The position numbers and the translations under genes were made by a program. The notes beneath the pieces were generated by a model. The model was not told where the DNA came from. It made no database searches and was given only the letters and a program-made list of their open reading frames with translations. A stretch of 64,000 bases of DNA from Corynebacterium suicordis DSM 45110 (GTDB taxonomy: Bacteria > Actinomycetota > Actinomycetes > Mycobacteriales > Mycobacteriaceae): NCBI RefSeq assembly GCF_015351405.1, contig NZ_JADKMY010000002.1, forward strand, positions 372,001 to 436,000, given 5' to 3'. Shown here piece after piece: positions 54,214-63,041 of the stretch. The stretch's first letter is position 1. Every line of letters starts with the position of its first letter.

Positions 54214-55464
54214 TTGCAGGAGCTCAAGCTGATCCTTGCCGAAAGCGATACCGCCTCCTTGGTGCTGCGCGAGGTGGAATCCGGAGCGGAGTTCTTCCTC
54301 CCCGTCACGGAGGAATTGTGTTCTCTTCTTTCCGACGCCAACCCTGTCCCCTCAGCATCTGAGTACACAGATGCTGGTGGGGATCAGCTGGGGCGCGGTA
54401 TCTCTCATCTGAGCAGCGTGCCCAATGCGAGCGATTCGTCCAGTGCACTCGCTTCCAGCGTCTCGTCTCCCAGCGCGCTGTCCACGGGCAACTTCGCTAC
54501 CGATGACGAGCCTTCTGAGCAGCCAGATGTAGCGCAACCAGACGCGGGGATTGCCGGGGTTTCCTCCAGTGCTGGTGCAAGCAGCGTCGATGCAACCAGC
54601 ACCGAGCCGTTCAGCACCGGTTCCAGCAGCGCTGGCACCACCAGCCCCAATACGACCAACACCAGTGCAGCCAGCACCGACGCGACCGGCGCAGAGAAGC
54701 CAAGCTCCATCCACTCCGGCCATGCAGCCAGGGATGAATCAGAGAAGAAGCGGCGTCACCGCATCCGCATCAACATGACCCCCCGCACCATTCAGGATCG
54801 CATTCGTCATGGTGCGAGCATTGAAGAGTTGGCGGCAGAGGCAGATACTGATGAGTCCCGGATCGAGCCCTACGCCTGGCCAATCCTGCAGGAGCGGGCA
54901 CGCATCGCGGAGTTGGCGCATTCCGCCCACCCCGTGACCGGTGAAGGCCCCTCTAAGCAGACCCTATGGGAAGTTCTCGCAGCGGCTCTGGCCGCCCGCG
55001 GTTCCACCGTGAGCGATACCGAATGGGTGGCTTTCCAGGACTCCGCCCGTCGCTGGGTAATTTCCGTGCGCTGGGAAAAGGAATCCGCGGGCCAGGCTTC
55101 CCTGCATGAAGCGGATTTCCACTTCGAGCAAGCGGTCTCCGGCCCGTCCCTGGCCCACCCACTGAATTCAGTGGCCAGCGACCTGGTGGATCCTCGTTAT
55201 CGTCAACCGGTGCGTCGGATTTCCGCGGTGACCCCGCTGTTAGACGCGAACCCCACGGAGGATGATTTCTCCGAATACGATAACTACGACGATCAAGGCA
55301 ACGAGCTCCGCGAGGACTCCCCAGCTGAGCCACGCGAGGATTTCCTCCTGCACCCCAATGATGAATCGGATGCCCCGCGCAGCAAGCGCAAGCGCAAGTC
55401 TGTCACCCCGCATTGGGAAGACGTCCTGCTCGGCGTGCGCACCAACCCGCGTAAGAAGAAGTAG
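54214..55464 (+). CDS. sepH: Septation protein SepH (DUF3071)
   Basis: Actinobacterial cell-division regulator that binds FtsZ. The protein has 416 residues. The conserved N-terminal strand pair (LKLILAESDTASLVLREVES) is followed by a long Ser/Thr/Ala-rich insert (about residues 45-180), unlike the compact SepH of other species. The DNA-binding-like helix-turn-helix follows (MTPRTIQDRIRHGASIEELA, ADTDESRIEPYAWPI). The acidic and basic tail ends TNPRKKK. The start is TTG with AGGAGG 6 nt upstream. It is followed after 12 nt by a DUF6928-like gene. Confidence 0.88.
   Translation: MQELKLILAESDTASLVLREVESGAEFFLPVTEELCSLLSDANPVPSASEYTDAGGDQLGRGISHLSSVPNASDSSSALASSVSSPSALSTGNFATDDEPSEQPDVAQPDAGIAGVSSSAGASSVDATSTEPFSTGSSSAGTTSPNTTNTSAASTDATGAEKPSSIHSGHAARDESEKKRRHRIRINMTPRTIQDRIRHGASIEELAAEADTDESRIEPYAWPILQERARIAELAHSAHPVTGEGPSKQTLWEVLAAALAARGSTVSDTEWVAFQDSARRWVISVRWEKESAGQASLHEADFHFEQAVSGPSLAHPLNSVASDLVDPRYRQPVRRISAVTPLLDANPTEDDFSEYDNYDDQGNELREDSPAEPREDFLLHPNDESDAPRSKRKRKSVTPHWEDVLLGVRTNPRKKK
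54321..54340 (-). repeat. TGGCGTCG motif copy with A-rich tail
   Basis: On the minus strand TGGCGTCG is followed by GAAAGAAGAGAAC. It encodes CSLLSDANP at the start of the SepH insert. Confidence 0.6.
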
Positions 55465-55476
55465 GGGTTAGCGGCC

Positions 55477-56409
55477 ATGGAAGACACCAAGACTCTGGTC
55501 ACGCTCTGGTTTGTTTCGGCCGCCCAGCCACGCACCATTCTGGAGGCTGAACCGCATCCTGATCGCGGGTTCGCACGGAAATACCTCGCGCAGTACAACC
55601 CCAGTTGGCCACTCACCCACATCGGGGATTTTGACATGACCCGAAGCGCCCCTCCTGGCGTCGATGAATTCTATATCGGTGGCTACGGTGGCCTCTCCGT
55701 GGTGCAGACCGTGTTCACCGGCCAGCCGGTCATCTCGGAGATCCCGGAGCGCTACCGCACCCTGGTGAACTCCACGGATGTGTACGCGGTGGCCGTGGGG
55801 ACCAGCGACTCCCCGGAGGAATTCGCCGAATACGGAGCCTTCGCTCACTGGGCCGGTGGCACGCTCAAGCGCGCGTTTTCCGCCACCCGGGAGACGGTCT
55901 TTGAAGACCAGGGTCTCCCCTACGCCTTCGAGTCCTCGTTCTGGGCGGGCAATGCTCCCGCAACAGGCATCCAGCTCCCCTTCATCCCGGCACAGCTGGC
56001 GCGCGCCGCGGAGAAGGAATGGCTGGGATTCTCTCCAGCTGATGCGGATTTGGACGTCCCCATCAGCGCTTTCGCTACGGATGGCCGGCCAGAGGTGAAG
56101 GCTGAGATCAAGCCAGAGCGACTCACTGGCCGGGGTAATTCCAGGTCCCAGGAGATCGCCAGCTCCAGCAACGAGCAAGGGTACGACGATTACTCCGAGC
56201 TCCGCAGCTCATCTCGCAGCGAGGAACCCAGCAATAAACAGCTGGCTGTGGACCTCGCGAAGGCTGCAGGCAGCGCAATTGGGGCAGGCTCGAAGAAGCT
56301 CAGCGCGCTGGCTGGAAAGATCGGCGATGAAGTGCGCCGCCGTGCCCGGAACACGGACCGCCCCAAGCAGGAAAAGTCCCCCCAGCCGCCCACGGACGCC
56401 CCGGAATAG
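55477..56409 (+). CDS. DUF6928-like protein with basic/Ser-rich tail
   Basis: A 310-residue protein of unknown function, probably of the actinobacterial DUF6928 family. The N-terminal 200 residues form the folded domain (VTLWFVSAAQPRTILEAEPH, DEFYIGGYGGLSVVQT, YAVAVGTSDSPEEFAEYGAF). The remainder is a disordered Ser/Glu/Arg tail with a helical patch (LAVDLAKAAGSAIGAGSKKL). It starts 12 nt after sepH, so the two are co-transcribed, which suggests but does not prove a division-linked role. Confidence 0.75.
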   Translation: MEDTKTLVTLWFVSAAQPRTILEAEPHPDRGFARKYLAQYNPSWPLTHIGDFDMTRSAPPGVDEFYIGGYGGLSVVQTVFTGQPVISEIPERYRTLVNSTDVYAVAVGTSDSPEEFAEYGAFAHWAGGTLKRAFSATRETVFEDQGLPYAFESSFWAGNAPATGIQLPFIPAQLARAAEKEWLGFSPADADLDVPISAFATDGRPEVKAEIKPERLTGRGNSRSQEIASSSNEQGYDDYSELRSSSRSEEPSNKQLAVDLAKAAGSAIGAGSKKLSALAGKIGDEVRRRARNTDRPKQEKSPQPPTDAPE

Positions 56410-56457
56410 ACCTGCGCCGGAATAGACCGGCACAGGAGCAGCGAACCTCAGCGAGAG

Positions 56458-57291
56458 CTACTCAGCAGCGCCGTTATCGCGCGCGAGGCGTCGCATCCGG
56501 TGGAAGTGATCGACCGGCCCATTGCCCTGACCCACGTGCAGCTCATCGGCGAACTCAATGGATTCGCGGAGCCATTCGCTGGCCCACTCCACTGCCTTCT
56601 CGGGCGAATCTCCAGCTCCCAGGCGAGTAGCCAGAGCCGAGGAGAGTGAGCAGCCAGTCCCGTGAGTGTTCTTGGTTTCCACGCGCTCCACTTCCACGGT
56701 GTGCACGCTGCCATCTGCCTGCACCAGGGCATTATCCGCCCGGCCGCTGGCCAGGTGTCCGCCTTTGACCAGCACGCTGACGTTCATCTGCGCGGCAAAG
56801 CGCGTCGCCTGCTCGATGGCCTCCTCCAGGGTGCCCGCGGTTTCGCCTTCCACCAGCACGGCCAGTTCAGGCAGGTTCGGGGTCACCACCGTGGCCTGAC
56901 GCGTCAGCTCGCGCACCGCCTGCTCAGCTTCCTCGGAAAGGAGGCGATCCCCGCTGGTGGCCACCATCACCGGATCCAGCACCACGATCGGCACGTCCTG
57001 GCGCTCCAGCCAACGAGAGATAGTTTCCGCAGTCACCACATCCCCCAGCATGCCGATCTTCACCGCATCCACGGTCACATCGTCGAACACGCTTGCCAGC
57101 TGCGCCTCGAAGAACTCCTGCGGCGGCGCGTGCACCTCGCGCACCCCCTGGGTGTTCTGTGCCACCAGCGCGGTCACCACGGCCATACCATAGCCTCCCG
57201 CGGCACCGATGGACTTCAGGTCCGCCTGCACTCCCGCCCCACCCGTGGGGTCTGTGCCGGCGATGGATAGCACCCGTGGAATCTCTTGCAT
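56458..57291 (-). CDS. thiD: Hydroxymethylpyrimidine (phosphate) kinase
   Basis: Phosphorylates HMP and HMP-phosphate in thiamine synthesis. The protein has 277 residues of the ribokinase fold: VLSIAGTDPTGGAGVQADLK at the N-terminus, DPVMVATSGDRLLSEEA in the middle, and the C-terminal NTHGTGCSLSSALATRLGAG with the catalytic Asp site replaced in the family by Cys (GTGCS). The ATG has TAGGAG upstream. It follows the TrmH-type gene by 6 nt, so the two are in one unit. Confidence 0.96.
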   Translation of the reverse strand: MQEIPRVLSIAGTDPTGGAGVQADLKSIGAAGGYGMAVVTALVAQNTQGVREVHAPPQEFFEAQLASVFDDVTVDAVKIGMLGDVVTAETISRWLERQDVPIVVLDPVMVATSGDRLLSEEAEQAVRELTRQATVVTPNLPELAVLVEGETAGTLEEAIEQATRFAAQMNVSVLVKGGHLASGRADNALVQADGSVHTVEVERVETKNTHGTGCSLSSALATRLGAGDSPEKAVEWASEWLRESIEFADELHVGQGNGPVDHFHRMRRLARDNGAAE

Positions 57292-57297
57292 GTTCTC

Positions 57298-58191
57298 CTA
57301 CTTTCGTTCTGTGGCCGCATAGAAACCGATGGCCGCTGCGGTGGCCACGTTAAGCGAATCCGTGCCAGGCTGCATCGGGATCTTCGCCCGCACGTCCGCA
57401 GCCCGCATGGCATGTTCAGTGAGGCCAGGTCCTTCGGCACCCACCATGATGGCCACTTTGCCATTATTTTTTTCGACGCCACCAACCACGTCCCGCAGCT
57501 CATTCTCCGTGTTCGGGGTGAGAGCCACCACGGTGTACCCGCGGTCTTGCAGTTCGGTGAGTTGGCGCTGCCAGGTGGTGGGCGTCCCAGAGAAGTGCGC
57601 GAACGGCACCTTGAGCACATGCCCCATGCTCACGCGGACGCTCCGGCGGTACAGGGGATCAGCTGTTCCCGCCCCGAACAGCACTCCGCGCACCCCTAGG
57701 CCTGCGGCGTTGCGGAAGATTGATCCGATATTCTCATGATCGCCCACGCCCTCGAGCACGCAGAGCACGTGCGGCTGATCATCCGCATTCGCGGCATCCA
57801 GCACATCTTGGACACTCAATTCCTCAGCCCGATTCGCGGCGGCTACTAGCCCGCGGTGCATATCAAACCCCGCGACCTCTCGGAGAGTCTCGCGGCTCAC
57901 GGAGTACAGGGCAACCCCGGAAAGGGCAGCTGCCAGTCCCGGTTGGTGGTTTTCTGATCGGGGGGAGGTGGCGTCGATAAGAAAACGAAGTTTCTCCGGA
58001 AAACCGACCACGCACCTGACCGGGTAACGGGAGTTCAACAGGCGAGGAACCACCAGGTTGCCCTCGGCGATCACCAGACCCTTGCCGCCGGGGAGATCCG
58101 GGCGGGAATCGGAGGAGTTGAGATGGCGGATGTCATCGAGCCGGGGGTCTGCGGGATCCTCGATATGGATGGGCTCGATGAGTTCAGACAT
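57298..58191 (-). CDS. TrmH/SpoU-family RNA 2'-O-methyltransferase
   Basis: A 297-residue SPOUT methyltransferase acting on tRNA or rRNA ribose. The N-terminal substrate-binding part ends near residue 125. The knotted catalytic domain has EGVGDHENIGSIFRNAAGLG (motif 1), VAIMVGAEGPGLTEHAM (motif 2) and MQPGTDSLNVATAAAIGFYA (motif 3, SAM-binding knot). The target RNA is unknown. TAGTCT, formed partly by the NCS2 stop codon, lies 7 nt before the ATG. It overlaps two TGGCGTCG motif copies. Confidence 0.95.
   Translation of the reverse strand: MSELIEPIHIEDPADPRLDDIRHLNSSDSRPDLPGGKGLVIAEGNLVVPRLLNSRYPVRCVVGFPEKLRFLIDATSPRSENHQPGLAAALSGVALYSVSRETLREVAGFDMHRGLVAAANRAEELSVQDVLDAANADDQPHVLCVLEGVGDHENIGSIFRNAAGLGVRGVLFGAGTADPLYRRSVRVSMGHVLKVPFAHFSGTPTTWQRQLTELQDRGYTVVALTPNTENELRDVVGGVEKNNGKVAIMVGAEGPGLTEHAMRAADVRAKIPMQPGTDSLNVATAAAIGFYAATERK
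57464..57481 (-). repeat. TGGCGTCG motif copy with A-rich tail
   Basis: On the minus strand TGGCGTCG is followed by AAAAAAATAATGG. It encodes VEKNNGK in the TrmH-type gene. Confidence 0.6.
57969..57986 (+). repeat. TGGCGTCG motif copy with A-rich tail
   Basis: TGGCGTCG followed by ATAAGAAAACG, on the non-coding strand of the TrmH-type gene (encodes FLIDATSP). It is oriented opposite to the copy 500 bp away. Confidence 0.6.
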
Positions 58192-58201
58192 GCGGTTAAG
58201 A

Positions 58202-59680
58202 CTACTGGAGGGCTTCCATCACGGGATCCACGGCGAAGTAGACCACGAACAAGATAGCCACCATGTAGAGCAGTGGGTGGATCTTCTTGGCGTTGCCCGC
58301 GACCAGGCCCATCAGCACGTAGGCAACGAAGCCCACGCCGATGCCGTTGGCGATTGAATACGTGAACGGCATGATCACGATGGTGAGGAAAGCCGGAAGA
58401 GCGATGTGGAACGCGGAGAAATCAATCTCCGTGATCTGGCTCATCATCATCGCGCCCACGATCACCAGCACTGGGGCAGCTGCCTCGATGGGCACCACGT
58501 CATACAGCGGGGTGAGGAACATGGCCAGCAGGAACAGCACGCCGGTGACCACGTTGGCAAGGCCGGTGCGGGCGCCATCGGCAATGCCGGCGGCGGAGTC
58601 CACGTAAACCGTGTTGGAGGAGGCAGAGGAAGCGCCACCGACCACGGCACCCACGCCCTCGACAACCAGGGCGCGCTTGAGATCTGGGAGGCGGTTCTCC
58701 TCATCCATGAGGTTCGCCTGCTTGCCCAGGGCGGTCATGGTGCCCATCGCATCGAAGAAGTTGGCCAGCACCAGCGTGAACAGCAGCAAGGTAGCGGCCA
58801 AAACGCCGACGCGGCTGAACGCGCCCAGCAGGTCAACTGCTCCCAGGAGAGACAGATCCGGGATGCCACCGAAAGAATCCGGGAGGGTTGGGACAGCGAG
58901 GTTCCAGCCGGTGGGGTTGGCCTGGCCGTCCTTGAATGAAGGGCCGGAATCGGTGAACGCTTCCACGATCATCGCGATGATGGTGGTGGCCACGATGCCG
59001 ATGAACAGGCCACCGCGGATATTGCGGACAACCATGACGCCACAGATGATCAGACCCAGCACGAAGACGAACGTGGGCCACGATGCCAAGGAGCCATCAA
59101 TGCCCAGGCTCACGGGAACGGTGGTGTGGGCGGCATCTGGCACGCGACGCACAAACCCGGAATCCACCAGGCCAATCATGGCGATGAACAAACCAATGCC
59201 CACGCCGATGGCCGCCTTGAGGGAGGAAGGAATGGAGTTGAAGACAGCCTCGCGGAAACCAGTGAGAGCCAGCGCCACGATGACCAGACCGTTAATGACC
59301 ACCAGGCCCATGGCCTCTGGCCAGGTCAGCCCCTCGGCTGCCACGAACGTGACCGCTACCAGCGTGTTGATGCCCAAACCCGTGGCGATGCCGAACGGGT
59401 ACTTGGCGATCACGCCGAACAGGATGGTCATGACACCCGCAGCGAAGGCGGTGGCAGCAGCCACGCGGGAACCACCGAGGACATCTCCATTGATATCCGC
59501 ACCCGTGCCGATGATCAGCGGGTTGAGGATCACGATGTAGGCCATCGCGAAAAAGGTCACCACCCCGGCGCGAACCTCGGTGGAGTAGCTGGAGCCACGC
59601 TCGGAAATATGGAAGTAGCGGTCTAGTGCGCCGCGGGATTTAGTGGCCGCAGGCTGATCCGCGGAGTGTGGCTGTGCCAT
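58202..59680 (-). CDS. NCS2-family purine permease (AzgA type)
   Basis: A 492-residue nucleobase:cation symporter of the AzgA-like NCS2 branch, for hypoxanthine, guanine or adenine. The N-terminus TEVRAGVVTFFAMAYIVILNP is the characteristic first helix. MTILFGVIAKYPFGIATGLG and NFFDAMGTMTALGKQ are family blocks, the latter holding the substrate Asp. VVGGASSASSNTVYVDSAAG follows. It is transcribed just before the TrmH-type gene with a 10-nt gap. The exact purine cannot be read from the sequence. Confidence 0.93.
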   Translation of the reverse strand: MAQPHSADQPAATKSRGALDRYFHISERGSSYSTEVRAGVVTFFAMAYIVILNPLIIGTGADINGDVLGGSRVAAATAFAAGVMTILFGVIAKYPFGIATGLGINTLVAVTFVAAEGLTWPEAMGLVVINGLVIVALALTGFREAVFNSIPSSLKAAIGVGIGLFIAMIGLVDSGFVRRVPDAAHTTVPVSLGIDGSLASWPTFVFVLGLIICGVMVVRNIRGGLFIGIVATTIIAMIVEAFTDSGPSFKDGQANPTGWNLAVPTLPDSFGGIPDLSLLGAVDLLGAFSRVGVLAATLLLFTLVLANFFDAMGTMTALGKQANLMDEENRLPDLKRALVVEGVGAVVGGASSASSNTVYVDSAAGIADGARTGLANVVTGVLFLLAMFLTPLYDVVPIEAAAPVLVIVGAMMMSQITEIDFSAFHIALPAFLTIVIMPFTYSIANGIGVGFVAYVLMGLVAGNAKKIHPLLYMVAILFVVYFAVDPVMEALQ

Positions 59681-59874
59681 AGCTTGATGAATGTCTCTCT
59701 TGATTCACGAACGTCAAAATGCCCACGAGAATATGAACGAATCATAGATTCCCACTAAGACACAGCATTTCACAACATTCAGGCACCCACCCGGGGGATT
59801 TAAGGGCGCCTTGATGGTTGCGCTGAGGGTGTGAGAGAGGCGCGCGAGGGTTGCACAAGAGCGGCATGCAGCCG

Positions 59875-60615
59875 TTAGCTGAACCGCTGAATTCCCTCAT
59901 CATCAAAGGCGCCATAGGGCACCGGGCTCGCGGCGGACTCCGACTGCTCCTTGGTGGCCGAATGCGCGCCACAACCAAAGGTGGCATGCACCACGTGCCC
60001 GTCCGCGGAGAACTCATTGGTGCACGCCCCGAAATTGGTCTCCACGCTGTTGAACGGCAGGTAGAAGGCACACGTCCGGCACATCATCGAGGCTTGCTCG
60101 GCGAACTCACTGTTCGGACCGTATTCTCCCGTGCGCCAGCGCTGCACAGTTTCCTTCAGCCCGCGCTCGGAGAGCGTCTGCGCGGCCTCCGGGTTACGTG
60201 GGAAACCACCGTTGGTGGTGAGTTCACGCCACGAGCTGAGGCGCTCATCATCATGACGCGGCGGCAAGGTGTCTCCCGGCCCGAGGTCGCCCGGCAGCAC
60301 GCGATCCTCATAAGGCACCCATTCAGGAGCTCGAGTGGCCTTCTTTCCCGCCTGCAGTCCCACCTCGTTGATGGTGATCGCTCGCGTCCCCGGCACGCTG
60401 GCCAGCACTGCGACCCATTCCCAGTCCGGGTATCCCGCCATGTGACAGCGGAAGCGGTGCACCACCAGATCCCCTTCGACAATCGCGGCGAGGTGCTCCC
60501 CTATGGCGTCGGAAGAATCCGCAATTTCCCCTAGTGCCTCCAGGGCCACCTGCACTGCATCCTCGGTGAAAAGGATGGGGTTCACGCTGGTTTTTCCGGA
60601 ATTTTTACTACTCAC
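59875..60615 (-). CDS. DUF3027 protein
   Basis: A 246-residue actinobacterial protein of unknown function. Conserved blocks: GEHLAAIVEGDLVVHRFRCH, MAGYPDWEWVAVLASVPG and SMMCRTCAFYLPFNS, whose paired Cys together with the later GACTNE and TFGCGAHS suggest a metal site. The GTG at 60615 (VSSKNSGKTS) is preferred over 60654 because a CATAAT -10 box lies 7 nt before it, and because 60654 would abut the divergent lipoprotein gene. The longer start adds 13 residues. Confidence 0.83.
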   Translation of the reverse strand: MSSKNSGKTSVNPILFTEDAVQVALEALGEIADSSDAIGEHLAAIVEGDLVVHRFRCHMAGYPDWEWVAVLASVPGTRAITINEVGLQAGKKATRAPEWVPYEDRVLPGDLGPGDTLPPRHDDERLSSWRELTTNGGFPRNPEAAQTLSERGLKETVQRWRTGEYGPNSEFAEQASMMCRTCAFYLPFNSVETNFGACTNEFSADGHVVHATFGCGAHSATKEQSESAASPVPYGAFDDEGIQRFS

Positions 60616-60622
60616 GCTCTCT

Positions 60623-60628
60623 ATTATG
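60623..60628 (-). promoter_or_regulatory. -10 box of the DUF3027 gene, leaderless
   Basis: CATAAT on the minus strand, 7 nt before the GTG at 60615. Confidence 0.5.
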
Positions 60629-60654
60629 CCTACCGGTGGGGCACTATTGTTCAC

Positions 60655-61527
60655 ATGATCGCTGTAAGCCTCTCCCGTTTCCGCCGCTGCCTGGCGCCTT
60701 TGCTGGCGGTTGCCTTGGTCTCCACCTGTGTTTCCGCGTGCGATTCCTCATCTACCGGTGGCTCCGATTCTGCTGCGCCTGGCAGCTCTTCGCTTCCCGG
60801 TATTCCCGACGCCAACCCTGACTCCTACGCTCATCTTGTTCCAGAGATCACCGCTGAGCATCCGTGGGATTCCAACTCCTTCACCCAGGGGTTGGAGATG
60901 GATCTCAGCGGAGAACTGGTGGTGGGTACCGGGCTGAATGGGAAATCGCGGATCTATCGGACCTCGGTGGACGGCGTGCAGAGCGATGCACAGACACTGG
61001 ATCCGAAGTATTTCGGGGAGGGCATCACCATCCACGGTGATTCCGTGTGGCAGCTCACGTGGAAGGAAGGCACTGCGTTTCGCCGGGATCTGAACACTTT
61101 GGAGGAAAAGGCGACTGCCTCTTACGAGGGTGAAGGCTGGGGGCTGTGCTCCGATGGGCAGAGGCTGATCATGTCTGATGGCTCCGGCACGCTTTCTTTC
61201 CGCGATCCGGAAACCTTCGCGGAGATTGGCTCGCAGGAAGTCCGGCTGGATGGGAAGGCCACTTCTGAGCTCAATGAGCTGGAGTGCACCGAAGACGGCA
61301 AGGTGCTGGCCAATGTGTGGCAGACAAATGCGATCTATGAGATCAACCCGGAAAACGGTGAGGTAACCGGGGTAATTGACACCACGGGTGTGTTCCCCGC
61401 CCAGGACAAGCCTGGTGCGGATGTGCTCAATGGCATCGCGCAGATCCCCGGCACGGACCGTTACCTACTCACGGGAAAGCTCTGGGACACCCTGTACGAA
61501 GTTCGCTTCACGCCGGCCATGTCCTAG
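60655..61527 (+). CDS. Glutaminyl-peptide cyclotransferase lipoprotein (glutamine cyclotransferase)
   Basis: A 290-residue exported protein that forms N-terminal pyroglutamate on peptides. The signal peptide ends in a lipobox VSAC with Cys29 as the lipid-modified residue. The mature domain is a propeller of the plant/bacterial type: HPWDSNSFTQGLEMD, FGEGITIHGDSVWQLTWKEG, GWGLCSDGQRLIMSDGSGTL and ELNELECTEDGKVLANVWQT. The Glu/Asp of the active site lie in the central channel. DUF2771 follows after one base. It is divergent from the DUF3027 gene. Confidence 0.9.
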   Translation: MIAVSLSRFRRCLAPLLAVALVSTCVSACDSSSTGGSDSAAPGSSSLPGIPDANPDSYAHLVPEITAEHPWDSNSFTQGLEMDLSGELVVGTGLNGKSRIYRTSVDGVQSDAQTLDPKYFGEGITIHGDSVWQLTWKEGTAFRRDLNTLEEKATASYEGEGWGLCSDGQRLIMSDGSGTLSFRDPETFAEIGSQEVRLDGKATSELNELECTEDGKVLANVWQTNAIYEINPENGEVTGVIDTTGVFPAQDKPGADVLNGIAQIPGTDRYLLTGKLWDTLYEVRFTPAMS

Positions 61528-61528
61528 C

Positions 61529-62167
61529 ATGAAACACGTGAGTGAGACTTCCCAGCAGCCCGAAAACAGCCAGCCAGTTGCCAAAGCGACGGCGGGAACA
61601 GCAGGAACGGCAGGAACAGCGAAGAAGCTGACGAAGAAGCAGAAGCGGCGCAGGGCTCAGCGCAAGCAGCTGTTGACCGTTCTGGCGATTGCCGCGGTTG
61701 CCGCGGCAATCATTGGCGCGGTCTTTGCCTACACCAAATGGCAGGACAACCGGGTGGCTACCTTGCCCCAGGATCAGCGGATCACCGCGGTGGTCAATGG
61801 AGAAGAAACTGCGTTGGCGCCGTACCGCGCCTGCGAGCTGGATGATAAGGATTGCCAGAACGGCGAGCCCGTCTCGCTGGACACCGCCGGTGCCAGCGAG
61901 ATCACGCTGAAGCTTCCCAAGGATGTGTATGACCACGATTGGGCAATGCTAAAAATCTTCGATGACCCCGGGGCCAACGAGGAAAAGTATTACAAGGCAG
62001 ATGAGGCCAAGGAAGTAACTATTCCTTTGGAGTCCGAGCAAACCACGGCTGAGAACGCCAAGCCGAAACTGGCCGTGCTGGAGATTCACAGCATGCTGGT
62101 GGGCCTAGATAGCAATGGGGACCAGACCCCGTACAACGTGGTCTGGTCCATCGCTCCGAGCCAGTAG
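61529..62167 (+). CDS. DUF2771 membrane-anchored protein
   Basis: A 212-residue protein with a short Ala/Gly/Thr repeat (ATAGTAGTAGTA) and a basic cytoplasmic head (KKLTKKQKRRRAQRKQ). One membrane helix follows (LLTVLAIAAVAAAIIGAVFA) and then an external domain of 140 residues. ACELDDKDCQNGEPVSLD carries two Cys typical of DUF2771. The function is unknown. The ATG sits one base after the cyclotransferase stop codon, so the two form an operon; a GTG three codons later is an alternative start. Confidence 0.83.
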   Translation: MKHVSETSQQPENSQPVAKATAGTAGTAGTAKKLTKKQKRRRAQRKQLLTVLAIAAVAAAIIGAVFAYTKWQDNRVATLPQDQRITAVVNGEETALAPYRACELDDKDCQNGEPVSLDTAGASEITLKLPKDVYDHDWAMLKIFDDPGANEEKYYKADEAKEVTIPLESEQTTAENAKPKLAVLEIHSMLVGLDSNGDQTPYNVVWSIAPSQ

Positions 62168-62197
62168 CTGGCCGGTAGCACTCAGCGGTTTGCAGCT

Positions 62198-62581
62198 CTA
62201 AGCGTCCAGCTCGCGCGCGATCGTGCGCAGGATCTCGGCGATCTGGTGGGCTTCCTTGGACTCAGGACGGCGGCCAGCTTCCAGGGCTGGAAGCACGCGC
62301 GAATCCAGCACAGTGATGGTGTCCTGCACCATTCCAGCCAGCTCTGCAGGCTTGTACTTGTGCTTGGCCTTGCGGGGGCCTTCGTCCAGCACGGTGACGC
62401 GAAGCGCCTGCGGGCCGCGTCGACCGGCCGCGAAATCGTATTCGAGTCGCTGACCCGGTGTCAGTTCGGTGACTCCATCGGGGAGAACTTGGGAGCCCAC
62501 ATAGACGTCTTCATCGCCTGGGTTGGATACAAACCCGAAGCCGCGAGCGGCGTCGTACCACTTCACTTTGCCGATAGGCAT
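62198..62581 (-). CDS. cspB: Cold-shock protein CspB-like
   Basis: A 127-residue nucleic-acid-binding protein, longer than the 67-residue CspA type. The cold-shock domain is at the N-terminus: MPIGKVKWYDAARGFGFVS (RNP1 is KWYDAARGFGFV), then EDVYVGSQVLPDG replacing the usual DVFVH RNP2, and GPQALRVTVLDE. A C-terminal helix region of 50 residues follows. The start at 62581 has AAAGGTGA upstream. It is convergent with the DUF2771 gene and divergent from rpf. Confidence 0.92.
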   Translation of the reverse strand: MPIGKVKWYDAARGFGFVSNPGDEDVYVGSQVLPDGVTELTPGQRLEYDFAAGRRGPQALRVTVLDEGPRKAKHKYKPAELAGMVQDTITVLDSRVLPALEAGRRPESKEAHQIAEILRTIARELDA

Positions 62582-63041
62582 GCTGTCACCTTTAACTTCC
62601 GTCTCAATACTTTGGCACTCATGGGGAGTGCCGCGCACGCGGGTGCTGGGTGTGCACACGAATGCGGGCAATAAATGAACAGTCAGCATACATAAGCGCA
62701 GGGCAAGTCCCAAATGTCACTCTCGTCCCAATTGCACGAGGGCAACTTGTGATCTTCCTCACATTACGATTAGGTAACGAAGTGGTCTCTTTTGTATAAA
62801 GCGCAGGCCAGTGCGTTTTCGCAATATGTTCGTTCCCACACCTATTCCGGTAACAACGTGACTCAATCTTTATAAACCGTTATCTTTGGCCAAGACCAAC
62901 CGCAGCACCCCTCCCGGGGTACTGCACGAGGACCCCACCACTGCCTGTGGTGGCGGCTTCAGAAATCTCAAGAGAAACATTTAAACGAGGACTACATATT
63001 GTCGCGATACCGCGGCACCTCGGAAGGGAAACTCACAGACC
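62582..63041. other. Control region and structured leader upstream of the resuscitation factor gene
   Basis: 460 bases without a gene. It contains a GlxR-type site (62748-62763), a TATAAA -10 candidate (62795-62800) and a leader of about 235 nt. Within the leader, GCAG-ACCCC / GGGGT-CTGC (about 62900-62925) and CACCAC / GTGGTG (about 62937-62952) inverted repeats can fold. The conserved bases of the known c-di-AMP riboswitch were not seen. Confidence 0.55.
62748..62763. promoter_or_regulatory. GlxR (cAMP-responsive regulator) binding site
   Basis: TGTGATCTTCCTCACA has perfect TGTGA-6-TCACA half-sites of the corynebacterial GlxR consensus. It lies about 50 bp before the likely transcript start of the Rpf gene, a spacing used by activators. 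Confidence 0.65.

Noticed and set aside
57291-57300. TPP riboswitch before thiD
   Set aside because: Only 6 nt separate thiD from the upstream gene, leaving no room, and no THI-box sequence is seen.
62800-63041. c-di-AMP (ydaO-type) riboswitch upstream of rpf
   Set aside because: The position is suggestive, but the conserved purine-rich blocks of that riboswitch were not found; kept only as a structured leader.
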